Assembly (NCBI GenBank): GCA_045106675.1
Contig: JBGCFA010000011.1
Span: 18,117 to 82,116 of the forward strand
Reading direction: 5' to 3'
Length of the DNA stretch: 64,000 bases
Source: JBCAWW01 sp045106675
GTDB lineage: Bacteria > Bacteroidota > Bacteroidia > J057
Shown here: positions 53,435 to 61,644 of the stretch, in pieces
Layout of the letters: each line of letters opens with the position of its first letter
How positions within the stretch are numbered: the first letter of the stretch is position 1
The notes under the pieces: generated by a model
Databases searched by the model: none
The model's input: the letters and a program-made list of their open reading frames with translations, nothing else
What the model was told of the DNA's origin: nothing
Position numbers and translations under genes: made by a program

Positions 53435-53822
53435 TGTCTTTTTGTTGTTGAAGCCAAGCTTCGAGTTGTGCGATTTCTTTGGGATCAGTTTTGGTTTCCC
53501 CTAGGGCGTGCATGACGAGTTGCATGGCTGAGCCCTTGAAGGCAGTGTTGAGCAAGCGCTTGAACATGGTCTTTTGTACTTCGCTCTCGCGAACGATGGC
53601 CTTGAACTGATGGGGGGTGCTCTCGGCTAGTTTGAGTAGCATGCCTTTTTCAGTCATACGTTGCATCTGCTTGAGCGTGGTGGTATAGCCAACTTGCTTT
53701 TGGCTTTGCAGATGCTCGTGTACTTGACGCACGCTAGCAGGTTCAATCTCCCAGAGGGTTTGGAGAATTTCGAGTTCTGCTTCGGAGGGAGAAAATGACT
53801 TCTTTTGATCTTTCATTTGCAT
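53427..53822 (-). CDS. BlaI/MecI-family transcriptional repressor
   Basis: The 131-residue protein has the winged helix of the family: FSPSEAELEILQTLWEIEP, ASVRQVHEHLQ, GYTTTLKQMQRMTEKGMLLK. A C-terminal dimerisation region begins near SEVQKTMFKRLLNTAFKGS. It overlaps the M56 gene by eight bases. Start codons at 53822 or 53816 are both possible. Three palindromes on its promoter suggest that it represses its own operon until cut by the M56 protease. No beta-lactamase lies nearby, so the controlled process is unknown. Confidence 0.93.
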   Translation of the reverse strand: MQMKDQKKSFSPSEAELEILQTLWEIEPASVRQVHEHLQSQKQVGYTTTLKQMQRMTEKGMLLKLAESTPHQFKAIVRESEVQKTMFKRLLNTAFKGSAMQLVMHALGETKTDPKEIAQLEAWLQQQKDNE

Positions 53823-53826
53823 CGTT

Positions 53827-53897
53827 TACGACTAGTGTCGTAGCAAATATAACGACAATTGTCGTAGATGCAAATTTATTTTACGACAAATGTCGTA
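53827..53897 (-). promoter_or_regulatory. Three BlaI-type operators of the form TACGAC-N4-GTCGTA
   Basis: Sites lie at 53827-53842 (N4 TAGT), 53851-53866 (AATT, first base A instead of T) and 53882-53897 (AAAT). Centres are 24 and 31 bases apart. They cover the transcription start region, the spacer between promoter elements, and the area just upstream. Confidence 0.85.
53844..53874 (-). promoter_or_regulatory. Promoter of the blaI-M56 operon (TTTG-N19-TATATTTG)
   Basis: On the minus strand, TTTG (53871-53874) and TATATTTG (53844-53851) are 19 bases apart. Operator 2 fills most of the spacer. Confidence 0.75.
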
Positions 53898-53914
53898 AGG
53901 GTGAGGTTTTCCAT

Positions 53915-53954
53915 ACAAAAATAGCGCCAAGGCAATGCCTTGACGCTATTTTTG
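53915..53954. terminator. Bidirectional terminator downstream of the metallophosphatase gene
   Basis: A long stem (ACAAAAATAGCG, one mismatch, CAAGGCA with its complement) is flanked by A and T runs on both sides. It ends the minus-strand gene at 53985 before the blaI promoter region. Confidence 0.82.
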
Positions 53955-53984
53955 TATCTCTGTGTGATTGAGTAAAACTCCAGC

Positions 53985-55868
53985 TTACCTCAGTTGCAAT
54001 TCATCGATTTCTTCGAGGGTATCTGGATTGCGAACCTCCATTTTGATCTTATCCCCTTCAACATGAAATAGCACCAAAGCGTTTTGCGTAGTAAATCCTT
54101 CTACCATAGGAGTCCAAGGGGTTTGTTCCTGCGCATAATAAGGAGCGCCTGCAGCACCATTGTTGATTTGCCAGATCGTACGACTCAATTCGGTCTTGGG
54201 CATGCTATAGTCTTCTGGATAGATATTGGTGGTCGGGCCAATCTCGGTGCGGCAATAGTTATGCTCATCTCCGGTCAAGATCGCGATGACCTTGCTACTC
54301 TGATTGACAATGATATCTAGTAATTGATCGCGACGCTCTATGATACCCTTCGGTAAGGCTTTGCCATTGACCCAAGGACGATAGTCATTATTGCCGCGGT
54401 ACCACATATCATCTCCTACATGCCCACCATTGGGAAAAAAGGGGGTGTGCTGCGTAATAAAGACATGATCAATATTGGCGTTTGCTTCTAAATCCGCAAT
54501 CGTTTTTTCAAGCCATGCGAGTTGCTGATCCATAATATAACCGTGCAGACCTCCACCAATGTAAGGGATCGTCCCAGAGGTAGGCGCATACCAATAGTCA
54601 GAATTCATCACCACTACGGCTGTATTGTCGTAAGTATAAAAGAAAACGTTCTCCGAATAGGAAGGAAAATCTTGAGTCTCGGGGTCTGGATCATATTTGG
54701 CACCGTCTTCACTCTCTGGGCCATTGGTAGGGTTGACAAAATTGTCGGCAAACAAAGCTTCACCGGACTCAGTATCGTAAGGAAAACGGTCTATCATATA
54801 GACCTTCTTATTTTTTTCGTCATCAAAGCGGCGATTTAGCGCTTCGTGATTACCCATCGAAATATATATTGGATAATAATGTGCAAAGGGTTCGACGGCT
54901 CGCTTCCAGTTTTTGTATTGTAGATCAATCTCCTCTGGGTGGAGGCAATAGCCATTGATCAAATCGCCAGAAAACTGCATGAAGGAGATCTCCTTATAAG
55001 TAGCCAGCGCCATAATTTTTTTCATGATATAAGCATTGGCACCATAGATATCACGCTCGCCACCGCCTTGTCCTCCACGTGAATCGGAGGCATAAGCAAA
55101 AGTGAAAGGTCCACGCGTTCCGGGAACCGGTGCCGTAGTCAAGGCATAAGTCTCTTGAAAATCATCATAGAGAACCGTGTATTCATACTTAGTATTCGGA
55201 TCAAGTCCGCTGAGGCTAATCTCGTGATGTTCTGATTCCCCACCTTGGGTAAAGCGTTTGCCGTTGATCTCTACTGTCGCCTGCAGCGAACGATTGGTTT
55301 CGAAAGAGATCGTCGCACCATAAGGACTAAGTAGATTGACAAATGGACCTTCTGTCAAGCTCGGAGCAACTTCAAATGGTCCAGTGCCCCTAAAACGTAC
55401 TCTGCCTTCATAGAGTACAGCGCCTACGGCATCGACAACACGATAGCCAATCACTCCGACACCACTTTTTTCCCAGCCAACCATATCATAACGGCCTCTG
55501 AGATATTGGCCAATCAATATGGTCGCCCTACCGCCTAAGATTTTAGAGGTGCTTTTAAAGAATACCGGTTGGGGGTGTTTACTATCACCATATGGGATCA
55601 GTCCATAATATAAGGTGCCATTGAGTGCAGTAGAACCAAAATCAAAGTAGAGCCCATCCTTAGTGCCTTTGGGATCTCCTTGGGCTTGCGCGAGACTAAA
55701 ATAAGCTTCGGTCGTAACTTCTGGGATTTTGTTGCCATCTACCTCTAGGTAGACATTTTTACCTTTTGCTTTGAGATTGGAGTGTCCGGCTGGGACCACG
55801 ATCTTTTGGGCACAGGCCCACTGAAAACTTAAGAATACTGCAAAGAGGACACTGAGGAAGGATTTCAT
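53985..55868 (-). CDS. Secreted calcineurin-like metallophosphatase (purple-acid-phosphatase type)
   Basis: The ATG at 55868 gives 627 residues with a signal peptide ending at WACAQ; an earlier start at 55889 falls inside the promoter. A fibronectin-like domain (about residues 165-255) precedes the catalytic domain: AYASDSRGG, SFMQFSGDLINGY, YISMGNHEAL, VFITQHTPFFPNGGH and ILTGDEHNYCR. These supply the metal-binding Asp, Asn and His residues. The likely role is release of phosphate or hydrolysis of phosphoesters outside the inner membrane. There is no T9SS sorting domain. Confidence 0.87.
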   Translation of the reverse strand: MKSFLSVLFAVFLSFQWACAQKIVVPAGHSNLKAKGKNVYLEVDGNKIPEVTTEAYFSLAQAQGDPKGTKDGLYFDFGSTALNGTLYYGLIPYGDSKHPQPVFFKSTSKILGGRATILIGQYLRGRYDMVGWEKSGVGVIGYRVVDAVGAVLYEGRVRFRGTGPFEVAPSLTEGPFVNLLSPYGATISFETNRSLQATVEINGKRFTQGGESEHHEISLSGLDPNTKYEYTVLYDDFQETYALTTAPVPGTRGPFTFAYASDSRGGQGGGERDIYGANAYIMKKIMALATYKEISFMQFSGDLINGYCLHPEEIDLQYKNWKRAVEPFAHYYPIYISMGNHEALNRRFDDEKNKKVYMIDRFPYDTESGEALFADNFVNPTNGPESEDGAKYDPDPETQDFPSYSENVFFYTYDNTAVVVMNSDYWYAPTSGTIPYIGGGLHGYIMDQQLAWLEKTIADLEANANIDHVFITQHTPFFPNGGHVGDDMWYRGNNDYRPWVNGKALPKGIIERRDQLLDIIVNQSSKVIAILTGDEHNYCRTEIGPTTNIYPEDYSMPKTELSRTIWQINNGAAGAPYYAQEQTPWTPMVEGFTTQNALVLFHVEGDKIKMEVRNPDTLEEIDELQLR

Positions 55869-55886
55869 GATGGGGATGGTTTTAGT

Positions 55887-55917
55887 CAAAAGTATCAGTC
55901 GAGGGGCTTTTTCACAA
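55887..55917 (-). promoter_or_regulatory. Promoter of the metallophosphatase gene (TTG-N20-TACTTTTG)
   Basis: On the minus strand TTG (55915-55917) and TACTTTTG (55887-55894) are 20 bases apart. The start codon at 55868 is 18 bases downstream of the -7 element. Confidence 0.65.
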
Positions 55918-56173
55918 CCTTAAGGGTAGTTTATCCCCAAAATCTTACTTCTATCCCTAGTCGGGAACGCTCAATTTGTGAATTTTTTTGGGGATTCTTA
56001 CGTTCGCTTAGGCGAAGGTCGTAAAAATAATTCCATGAAACATTATTGATTGTCTTCGCCTTTTTTTGATGGATGTTTCCTTGTAACTGTTTGTATATGA
56101 GTGTATTGCGATTTTTTGTGAAGAAATCAGCTATAAGACTTGATGTAATAAATTGATAATATGTGTAATATTA

Positions 56174-56205
56174 TTTGCGTGTAATATATTTTGTGTGTAA
56201 GTTTG
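56174..56205 (+). promoter_or_regulatory. Promoter of the T9SS cargo gene (TTTG-N20-TAAGTTTG)
   Basis: TTTG (56174-56177) and TAAGTTTG (56198-56205) are 20 bases apart, an exact consensus match. The leader would be about 107 bases long and include the TTCGCTT/AAGCGAA dyad. Confidence 0.72.
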
Positions 56206-56319
56206 GGTGTTCGCTTAATAAAAATACTTACAACAAGCGAATTAAGATTTCGAAAATATCCTAACCTCTAGCTTCTGTACGGCGTCTTCCCTAGACATCA
56301 CAATAAACAGGTTAAGGAA

Positions 56320-57447
56320 ATGCAAAAATCTACTTTCATCAAATCTCTCTACTTCATGTTGATCTTGTTGATGCCTTATGGTATCAACGCACAGGTGCAG
56401 TTTGGCATTAGAGTAATGCCTGATACTAAGACTTATGAGCTCGTCATGAAGCCATCTGTCAATTGGAACTTTCCTTATAACCTGACCAGCACGGCTCAAG
56501 TTACTTTTAAGGTTCCTCACTCTGATGTTGCTGGAGAAAGCTTCACGGTGGACAATTTGAGTAGCAAAATAGCTGGCACTAGTTGGATCGTCAATGGTCG
56601 TCTAAACGATAACATTGATGCTGCGGGATATGATGTGATTTCGATTGGGTTAAACTCACTAGGAGTGCCTTTACCTTTTGCCTCAGATCAAGAAGAGGTA
56701 TTATTTAGTTTTGAAAACAATGGTGCTTGCTTAGGAGCAGTCGAGATTTTGTCGAACACTGATCCTATCATGACAAGTGCTGAACATAATCTAAGCCTTA
56801 CTAATCAAATAAATACTTTTGGTTCGCTTGATGCAGATGCATACAGCGGTCCTTATAATGCAGGAGCGACCAATTGCGGAGATTATCTGCCAGTAGAATT
56901 ATTATCCTTCACCGCTCAGGCAGAGGGGGAGCAGGTACGCTTGGATTGGACTACTAGCTACGAACTAAACAACGATTATTTTACCATCGAACGCTCCTAT
57001 AATGGCCAAAGTTATTCGCCATTAGCTGAGGTAGATGGTGCGGGTAACAGCCAAACCCCCACTCATTATCAAGCTTACGATGAACGCCCAATCATAACTA
57101 AGCTTTATTATCGCCTCAAGCAGACTGATTTTGACGGAACCTTTTCTTATTCAGAAGTCGTAGAAGTTGCGCTCAACCCTAATGAGCTAAACTTAAGTAT
57201 CACGGCTTTTCCTAACCCCATAGCTTCTGGTTCCAAGCTCAATCTCTCTCTTGAGGCACCACGCTCTGCTACTGTAATAATTGAAATTGCAGATCAGCAT
57301 GGTCGTAAAATCTATAGCCGCCCAAGCGATCTAAACGTTGGCTCTAATCAAATAGAACTAACAGAGACGGATTGGGCGGCTGGGATTTATTTTCTTCGGG
57401 TCTATGACGAGACCTTGAGTCAATCAAAAAAAATCATAGTGCACTAA
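56320..57447 (+). CDS. Secreted protein with T9SS type A sorting domain
   Basis: The 375-residue protein has a signal peptide ending at GINAQ. The N-terminal half (VQFGIRVMPDTKTYELVMKP) is not recognised but looks like an extended beta-sandwich. LPVELLSFTAQAEGEQVRLD begins a fibronectin-like linker domain common in this phylum. The C-terminal about 85 residues (ITAFPNPIASGSKLNLSL, HGRKIYS, WAAGIYFLRVYD) form a type A sorting domain. It should be exported by the type IX system and attached at the cell surface or released. It has no catalytic motif. Confidence 0.88.
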   Translation: MQKSTFIKSLYFMLILLMPYGINAQVQFGIRVMPDTKTYELVMKPSVNWNFPYNLTSTAQVTFKVPHSDVAGESFTVDNLSSKIAGTSWIVNGRLNDNIDAAGYDVISIGLNSLGVPLPFASDQEEVLFSFENNGACLGAVEILSNTDPIMTSAEHNLSLTNQINTFGSLDADAYSGPYNAGATNCGDYLPVELLSFTAQAEGEQVRLDWTTSYELNNDYFTIERSYNGQSYSPLAEVDGAGNSQTPTHYQAYDERPIITKLYYRLKQTDFDGTFSYSEVVEVALNPNELNLSITAFPNPIASGSKLNLSLEAPRSATVIIEIADQHGRKIYSRPSDLNVGSNQIELTETDWAAGIYFLRVYDETLSQSKKIIVH

Positions 57448-57491
57448 TCATACAGCCTTAAGCTGAAGACCTCTTACCTGTTTATTTTGTT

Positions 57492-57523
57492 GCCTGTTCC
57501 GCGAAGCGGAACGGGCTTTTTTT
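57492..57523 (+). terminator. Rho-independent terminator after the T9SS cargo gene
   Basis: GCCTGTTCCGC pairs with GCGGAACGGGC around a GAA loop (one G-U pair), followed by seven T. It reaches the stop codon of the convergent lipoprotein gene. Confidence 0.88.
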
Positions 57524-58058
57524 ATTGACCTAAGATGCGAGCGTCAATGAAAAATGAAGTGCTTATTTCAATAGAAATCGCTTCAGCAATAGTATTATCA
57601 GTTTTGATATTGGCACGCAGCTTGAAGCCTTCTTTTTTCATATACTCTTTGAGGTCGTCTTCGATCACATCTAACGAAAGTGTTGCACCAACACCATCTA
57701 CAACAGGATCTTTGGTCGCAATAGCAATTTCAGGTAATCCGTCTGCTACTAGATAGAAAGTGATCGTTTCCAAAAATTCAAAATCAGCATCAGTAGGGCT
57801 AGTGATCACCAAATCAAGCTTAGTCAGTTTGACTTCTTCAAGTAGGTCTTTGCTCGTTTTTTCAGTCTCAAACTCGGTTTCAGTATTGGTCTCAATATCT
57901 GGCGTAAAGAGATCAAAAGGAAGATCAATGCCAGCCGTTGCGGGAACCGTAACTGAAGCAGTATAGTTGAGATTGAATTGCGTGAACTCTGAGAGTTTTT
58001 CGCATGAAAAGAAGCTAAGACAAAGGGCCAAAAATGGCAAAACAAGATACTTACGCAT
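57522..58058 (-). CDS. Small lipoprotein of unknown function
   Basis: The ATG at 58058 gives 178 residues with a signal and lipobox SFFSC; the longer frame to 58115 adds a second hydrophobic stretch and is less likely. After the cysteine it is acidic and threonine-rich (DIETNTETEFETEKTSKDLL). It has a beta-type pattern (VKLTKLDLVITSPTDADFEF, ISIEISTSFFIDARIL) similar to small Bacteroidota lipoproteins with a predicted barrel or sandwich. I do not recognise the family. Confidence 0.72.
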   Translation of the reverse strand: MRKYLVLPFLALCLSFFSCEKLSEFTQFNLNYTASVTVPATAGIDLPFDLFTPDIETNTETEFETEKTSKDLLEEVKLTKLDLVITSPTDADFEFLETITFYLVADGLPEIAIATKDPVVDGVGATLSLDVIEDDLKEYMKKEGFKLRANIKTDNTIAEAISIEISTSFFIDARILGQ

Positions 58059-58322
58059 ATTATATATTTTTGTAAAGACCAATAAGGTTAGAAAACGGTT
58101 GCTTATGAAAAGCATTTACCATTTTAATTAACGCACAAATGCTCCGTGACGTTGGGGAGTCCGCATAAAATCAATGACTCTAAATGACAATAATCCCAAT
58201 CAGTTTACCACTTTTGCTAGGATGAGAGAGGATTAGGCATTTTGATATGTATTCATTTTTGAGATGCCCTTTCGAAATTCAATTTGTCACCTAGCTAACG
58301 TGCATTAGTTAGTTTGCAGCCT

Positions 58323-58330
58323 TATATTTG
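58323..58330 (+). promoter_or_regulatory. Promoter element TATATTTG for the paa operon
   Basis: An exact TAnnTTTG match ends five bases before the paaG ATG, so the transcript may be leaderless. TTTG at 58313-58316 is too close to be the -33 element. Confidence 0.5.
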
Positions 58331-58335
58331 TCCTT

Positions 58336-59115
58336 ATGGAAAAGCTGATCATCGTCAAAGAGGAAAATGTAGCTTATATCACCCTCAATCGCCCCAAGGT
58401 TTACAATAGTTTTGACCGCGAAATGGCCCTCGCACTACAGTCTGCACTAAAAGATTGTAGTGATGACCCTAAGATTAGAGCGGCGGTGATAAGGGGCACT
58501 GGTAAAGCTTTTTGTGCGGGTCAAGATCTGAAAGAAGCCATCGATCCTGACAATGGACTGGATTTAGGGACGATCATCAAAGAGCATTACAACCCGATCG
58601 TAAGACAAATTAGAGCCATGCAAATGCCCGTCATTGCTGCCGTCAATGGTATTGCAGCTGGTGCAGGAGCCAATTTAGCTTTGGCCTGTGATTTTGTCAT
58701 TGCTTCGCAGAACGCTTCTTTCCTTCAAGCATTTACACATATTGGATTGATTCCTGATACTGGTGGTACATACTTTTTGCCTAGATTGGTAGGACTTGCT
58801 AAAGCAACTGAGCTAATGATGCTAGGAGAGAAGGTACCCGCCGAAGAAGCTCAGCGAATCGGCATGATCTATAAGGCGGTCCCGCAGGAAGAATTTGAAT
58901 CTGCTTATAAAGCTTTAGCGGTACGACTGGCCAAGATGCCCACCAAAGGTCTAGCGTTAAGCAAAAAATTGCTCCAACTGTCAAGTCAAAATCAATTGCC
59001 TGAGCAATTAGAGCAAGAGCTAGCTTTACAAATAGAGGCAGGCGCTACAGATGACTATCAAGAAGGAGTCAATGCATTTCTCGAAAAGCGCAAACCCATC
59101 TTCAAAGGACATTAA
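58336..59115 (+). CDS. paaG: 1,2-epoxyphenylacetyl-CoA isomerase (PaaG-type crotonase)
   Basis: The 259-residue crotonase-fold protein has the oxyanion-hole segments GKAFCAGQDLKEA and NGIAAGAGANLALACDF. FTHIGLIPDTGGTYFLPRL carries the catalytic aspartate typical of PaaG. PaaG converts ring-1,2-epoxyphenylacetyl-CoA to oxepin-CoA and also isomerises a later intermediate. It heads the paaG-H-J-Z-F run. The paaABCDE epoxidase genes and paaK ligase are not in the window. Confidence 0.9.
   Translation: MEKLIIVKEENVAYITLNRPKVYNSFDREMALALQSALKDCSDDPKIRAAVIRGTGKAFCAGQDLKEAIDPDNGLDLGTIIKEHYNPIVRQIRAMQMPVIAAVNGIAAGAGANLALACDFVIASQNASFLQAFTHIGLIPDTGGTYFLPRLVGLAKATELMMLGEKVPAEEAQRIGMIYKAVPQEEFESAYKALAVRLAKMPTKGLALSKKLLQLSSQNQLPEQLEQELALQIEAGATDDYQEGVNAFLEKRKPIFKGH
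58701..58717 (-). repeat. Extended copy of the dispersed repeat inside paaG
   Basis: The plus strand reads TGCTTCGCAGAACGCTT, identical over 17 bases to intergenic 33864-33880. The gene reads it as A-S-Q-N-A-S. Confidence 0.65.
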
Positions 59116-59202
59116 GCAAATGATCATGCTGATCCTTAACCCCCTCACATCTTAGTACCTTCTACTCTGTACTAAATACTATTTACTCTCTACTCAATAA
59201 AC

Positions 59203-60360
59203 ATGAAAATAGGTGTAATCGGTGCTGGCTCTATGGGAAGTGGAATTGCCCAATTGGCTTCCTCCCACGGGCATGAAGTGTTTTTATTCGATCAATCTGA
59301 AGAAAGCCTCGATAAGGCTCGCGCCAAAATTCGTAAGATCCTCAACCGTCTCGTCGAAAAAGGTAAAATCGAGCCTAGCCAAGCTGATGGTACCTTCAAT
59401 CGTATTCATCCTGCTTTCGACTATGCCCAGCTCTCCGACTGTTCGCTAGTCATTGAGGCGGTGGTTGAACGTCTTGACGTCAAGCAAAAGATCTTTCGCA
59501 AACTGGAGGAATTTATCCCACAGAACTGTATCCTCGCTACCAATACTTCATCGCTTTCAGTTGCAGCGATTGCAGCAGCCTGTGAATTACCGGAACGGGT
59601 CATGGGGATCCACTTTTTCAATCCTGCTCCCCTGATGCGTTTAGTGGAGATTGTGCCAGCTTTACAAACCGATCCCGAAGCTGTCAAAGCAGCTAGCGAG
59701 ATCATCCAATCTTGGGGCAAGATTACGGTTGTTACCAAAGATACTCCCGGTTTTATCGTCAACCGTGTCGCAAGGCCTTTTTATGGAGAGGCCTTGCGGA
59801 TTCTCGAAGAAGGTATTGCAGACGTAGCTACCATCGATTGGGCGATGACTGATTTGGGCGGTTTTCGTATGGGACCATTCACCCTGATGGATTATATCGG
59901 CAATGATGTCAACTATATCGTTACCGAGACGGTCTTTACCGCCTTTTACTTTGATCCTCGTTATAAGCCAGCCTTTACGCAAAAGCGTTTAGCAGAGGCG
60001 GGTTATCTCGGCCGTAAGTCGGGCCGTGGTTATTATGAATATGGTGAGGATGCCGAACGCCCCCTCCCGAATCTAGATGTCGAATTAGGCCAAAAGGTCG
60101 CGGACCGTATCATCACTATGCTGATCAATGAAGCGGCTGATGCTTTTTTCTGGCAGATTGCTAGTGCTGAGGACATTGATCTTGCCATGACCAAAGGCGT
60201 CAATTACCCACAAGGATTACTGGCTTGGGCTGATGAAATCGGCATCGCCGAATGTGTGCTTCGTATGGATACACTTTATCATGAGTACCGCGAAGATCGC
60301 TACCGTTGTAGCCCACTCCTTCGTCGTATGGCACGTAACAACGAAACTTTTTTCAACTAA
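59203..60360 (+). CDS. paaH: 3-hydroxyacyl-CoA dehydrogenase (PaaH-type)
   Basis: The 385-residue protein has the NAD-binding start IGVIGAGSMGSGIAQLASSH. The catalytic segment is VMGIHFFNPAPLMRLVEIVP, and TKDTPGFIVNRVARPFYGEA and DLGGFRMGPFTLMDYIG follow. It oxidises 3-hydroxyadipyl-CoA to 3-oxoadipyl-CoA in phenylacetate breakdown. It is shorter than E. coli PaaH (about 475 residues, recalled), having less of a second C-terminal domain. paaJ begins 5 bases later. Confidence 0.91.
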   Translation: MKIGVIGAGSMGSGIAQLASSHGHEVFLFDQSEESLDKARAKIRKILNRLVEKGKIEPSQADGTFNRIHPAFDYAQLSDCSLVIEAVVERLDVKQKIFRKLEEFIPQNCILATNTSSLSVAAIAAACELPERVMGIHFFNPAPLMRLVEIVPALQTDPEAVKAASEIIQSWGKITVVTKDTPGFIVNRVARPFYGEALRILEEGIADVATIDWAMTDLGGFRMGPFTLMDYIGNDVNYIVTETVFTAFYFDPRYKPAFTQKRLAEAGYLGRKSGRGYYEYGEDAERPLPNLDVELGQKVADRIITMLINEAADAFFWQIASAEDIDLAMTKGVNYPQGLLAWADEIGIAECVLRMDTLYHEYREDRYRCSPLLRRMARNNETFFN

Positions 60361-60365
60361 AACAG

Positions 60366-61577
60366 ATGCAAAAGCAAACTTATATCATAGATGGTATCCG
60401 CACTGCGATTGGCAATTTTGGCGGAACCCTTTCTACTGTCCGTACTGATGATCTTGGTGCGCACGTTATTCGTGAACTAGTGGCTCGCAATCCGGAAGTG
60501 CCTATGGAGGCATATGAGGATGTGATCTTTGGTTGTGCTAACCAGGCGGGCGAAGACAATCGTAATGTCGCTCGAATGTGCGCACTATTGGGCGGACTGC
60601 CCTGGTCTGTACCTGGTGAAACCATCAATCGTCTTTGTTCTTCGGGTATGTCAGCAGCGATTCATGCGCATCGTGCTATTCAGACAGGAGATGGAGATGT
60701 CTTTATCTCAGGCGGTGTCGAAAACATGACTCGCGGCCCTTGGGTAATTTCCAAAGTATCTAAGCCTTTTGGTCGCGATGCCCAAATGCATGATAGTAGC
60801 TTTGGCTGGCGCTTTATCAATCCTAAGATGAAAGCGCTTTACGGCACTGATGGCATGGGCCAAACCGCAGAGAACCTAGTCGAAAAATACGGGATCACAC
60901 GTGAAGCCCAAGATGCATTTGCTTATCACTCTCAACGCAAGGCCGCTGCCGCCCGTGAAAGTGGTCGTTTGGCGAAGGAAATTGCCGCTATTAGTATTCC
61001 TCGCCGTAAGCAGGAAGATTTAGTCTTCGATCAAGACGAGTTTATTCGTCCTACTACCTCTTTAGAAGTATTAGGCAAACTACGTCCGGCATTCAAAAAA
61101 GAAGGTGGTTCCGTTACCGCAGGTAATGCCTCTGGGCTCAACGATGGTGCAGGCGCTCTTTTGATAGCTTCCGACTCAGCCGTCGAACGCTATGGTCTCA
61201 AGCCTATGGCTCGCATCGTCAGTTCAGCAGTAGTAGGGGTGGAGCCTCGTATCATGGGCATCGGCCCAGTGCAAGCCTCTAACAAAGCGCTCGCTAAAGC
61301 TGGCTTGACACTCGATCAGATGGACATCATCGAGATCAATGAAGCTTTTTCTGCTCAGGTCCTTGCTTGCTTGCACGCTTGGGGCTTAGATGCCGAAGAT
61401 CCTCGTATCAACCCTAATGGTGGCGGGATTGCTATCGGTCATCCATTGGGTATGACGGGTTCTCGTATCTTGCAAACTGCCGCTCTAGAGCTACACGAAC
61501 AGCAAAAACAATATGCCCTCGTTACGCTTTGTGTTGGCGTTGGCCAAGGTTATGCTACCATCCTAGAGCGAGTCTAG
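60366..61577 (+). CDS. paaJ: 3-oxoadipyl-CoA/3-oxo-5,6-dehydrosuberyl-CoA thiolase
   Basis: This 403-residue thiolase starts YIIDGIRTAIGNFGGTLSTV, with the acyl-enzyme cysteine in NRLCSSGMSAAIHAH. The histidine motif is GGGIAIGHPLGMTGSR, and the second cysteine is in TLCVGVGQGYA. In context it should cleave the beta-oxo products of the phenylacetate pathway to succinyl-CoA and acetyl-CoA. A related pcaF-type 3-oxoadipyl-CoA thiolase is the alternative, which the paa neighbours make less likely. Confidence 0.92.
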   Translation: MQKQTYIIDGIRTAIGNFGGTLSTVRTDDLGAHVIRELVARNPEVPMEAYEDVIFGCANQAGEDNRNVARMCALLGGLPWSVPGETINRLCSSGMSAAIHAHRAIQTGDGDVFISGGVENMTRGPWVISKVSKPFGRDAQMHDSSFGWRFINPKMKALYGTDGMGQTAENLVEKYGITREAQDAFAYHSQRKAAAARESGRLAKEIAAISIPRRKQEDLVFDQDEFIRPTTSLEVLGKLRPAFKKEGGSVTAGNASGLNDGAGALLIASDSAVERYGLKPMARIVSSAVVGVEPRIMGIGPVQASNKALAKAGLTLDQMDIIEINEAFSAQVLACLHAWGLDAEDPRINPNGGGIAIGHPLGMTGSRILQTAALELHEQQKQYALVTLCVGVGQGYATILERV

Positions 61578-61644
61578 GGAACGCTAAATAAGCATTATTT
61601 AAAAACGTACTAGCGGCTTGCAAGCTGCTTCCTACAATCTCCTT

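Larger units (their letters stand above)
55869..56319. other. Divergent intergenic region between the metallophosphatase and T9SS cargo genes
   Basis: This 451-base stretch holds promoters for both genes, a hairpin at 55998-56024 (TTACG-TTCGC paired with GCGAA-GGT-CGTAA) and an inverted repeat TTCGCTT/AAGCGAA at 56210-56241. One GAACGCT copy lies near 55964. The sequence at 56160-56205 is rich in GTGTAA repeats. Confidence 0.65.

Noticed and set aside
59116..59202. Repeated TACT-like sequence between paaG and paaH as a CRISPR or direct-repeat array
   Set aside because: The units are four to five bases of simple A/T/C-rich sequence without constant length or spacers.
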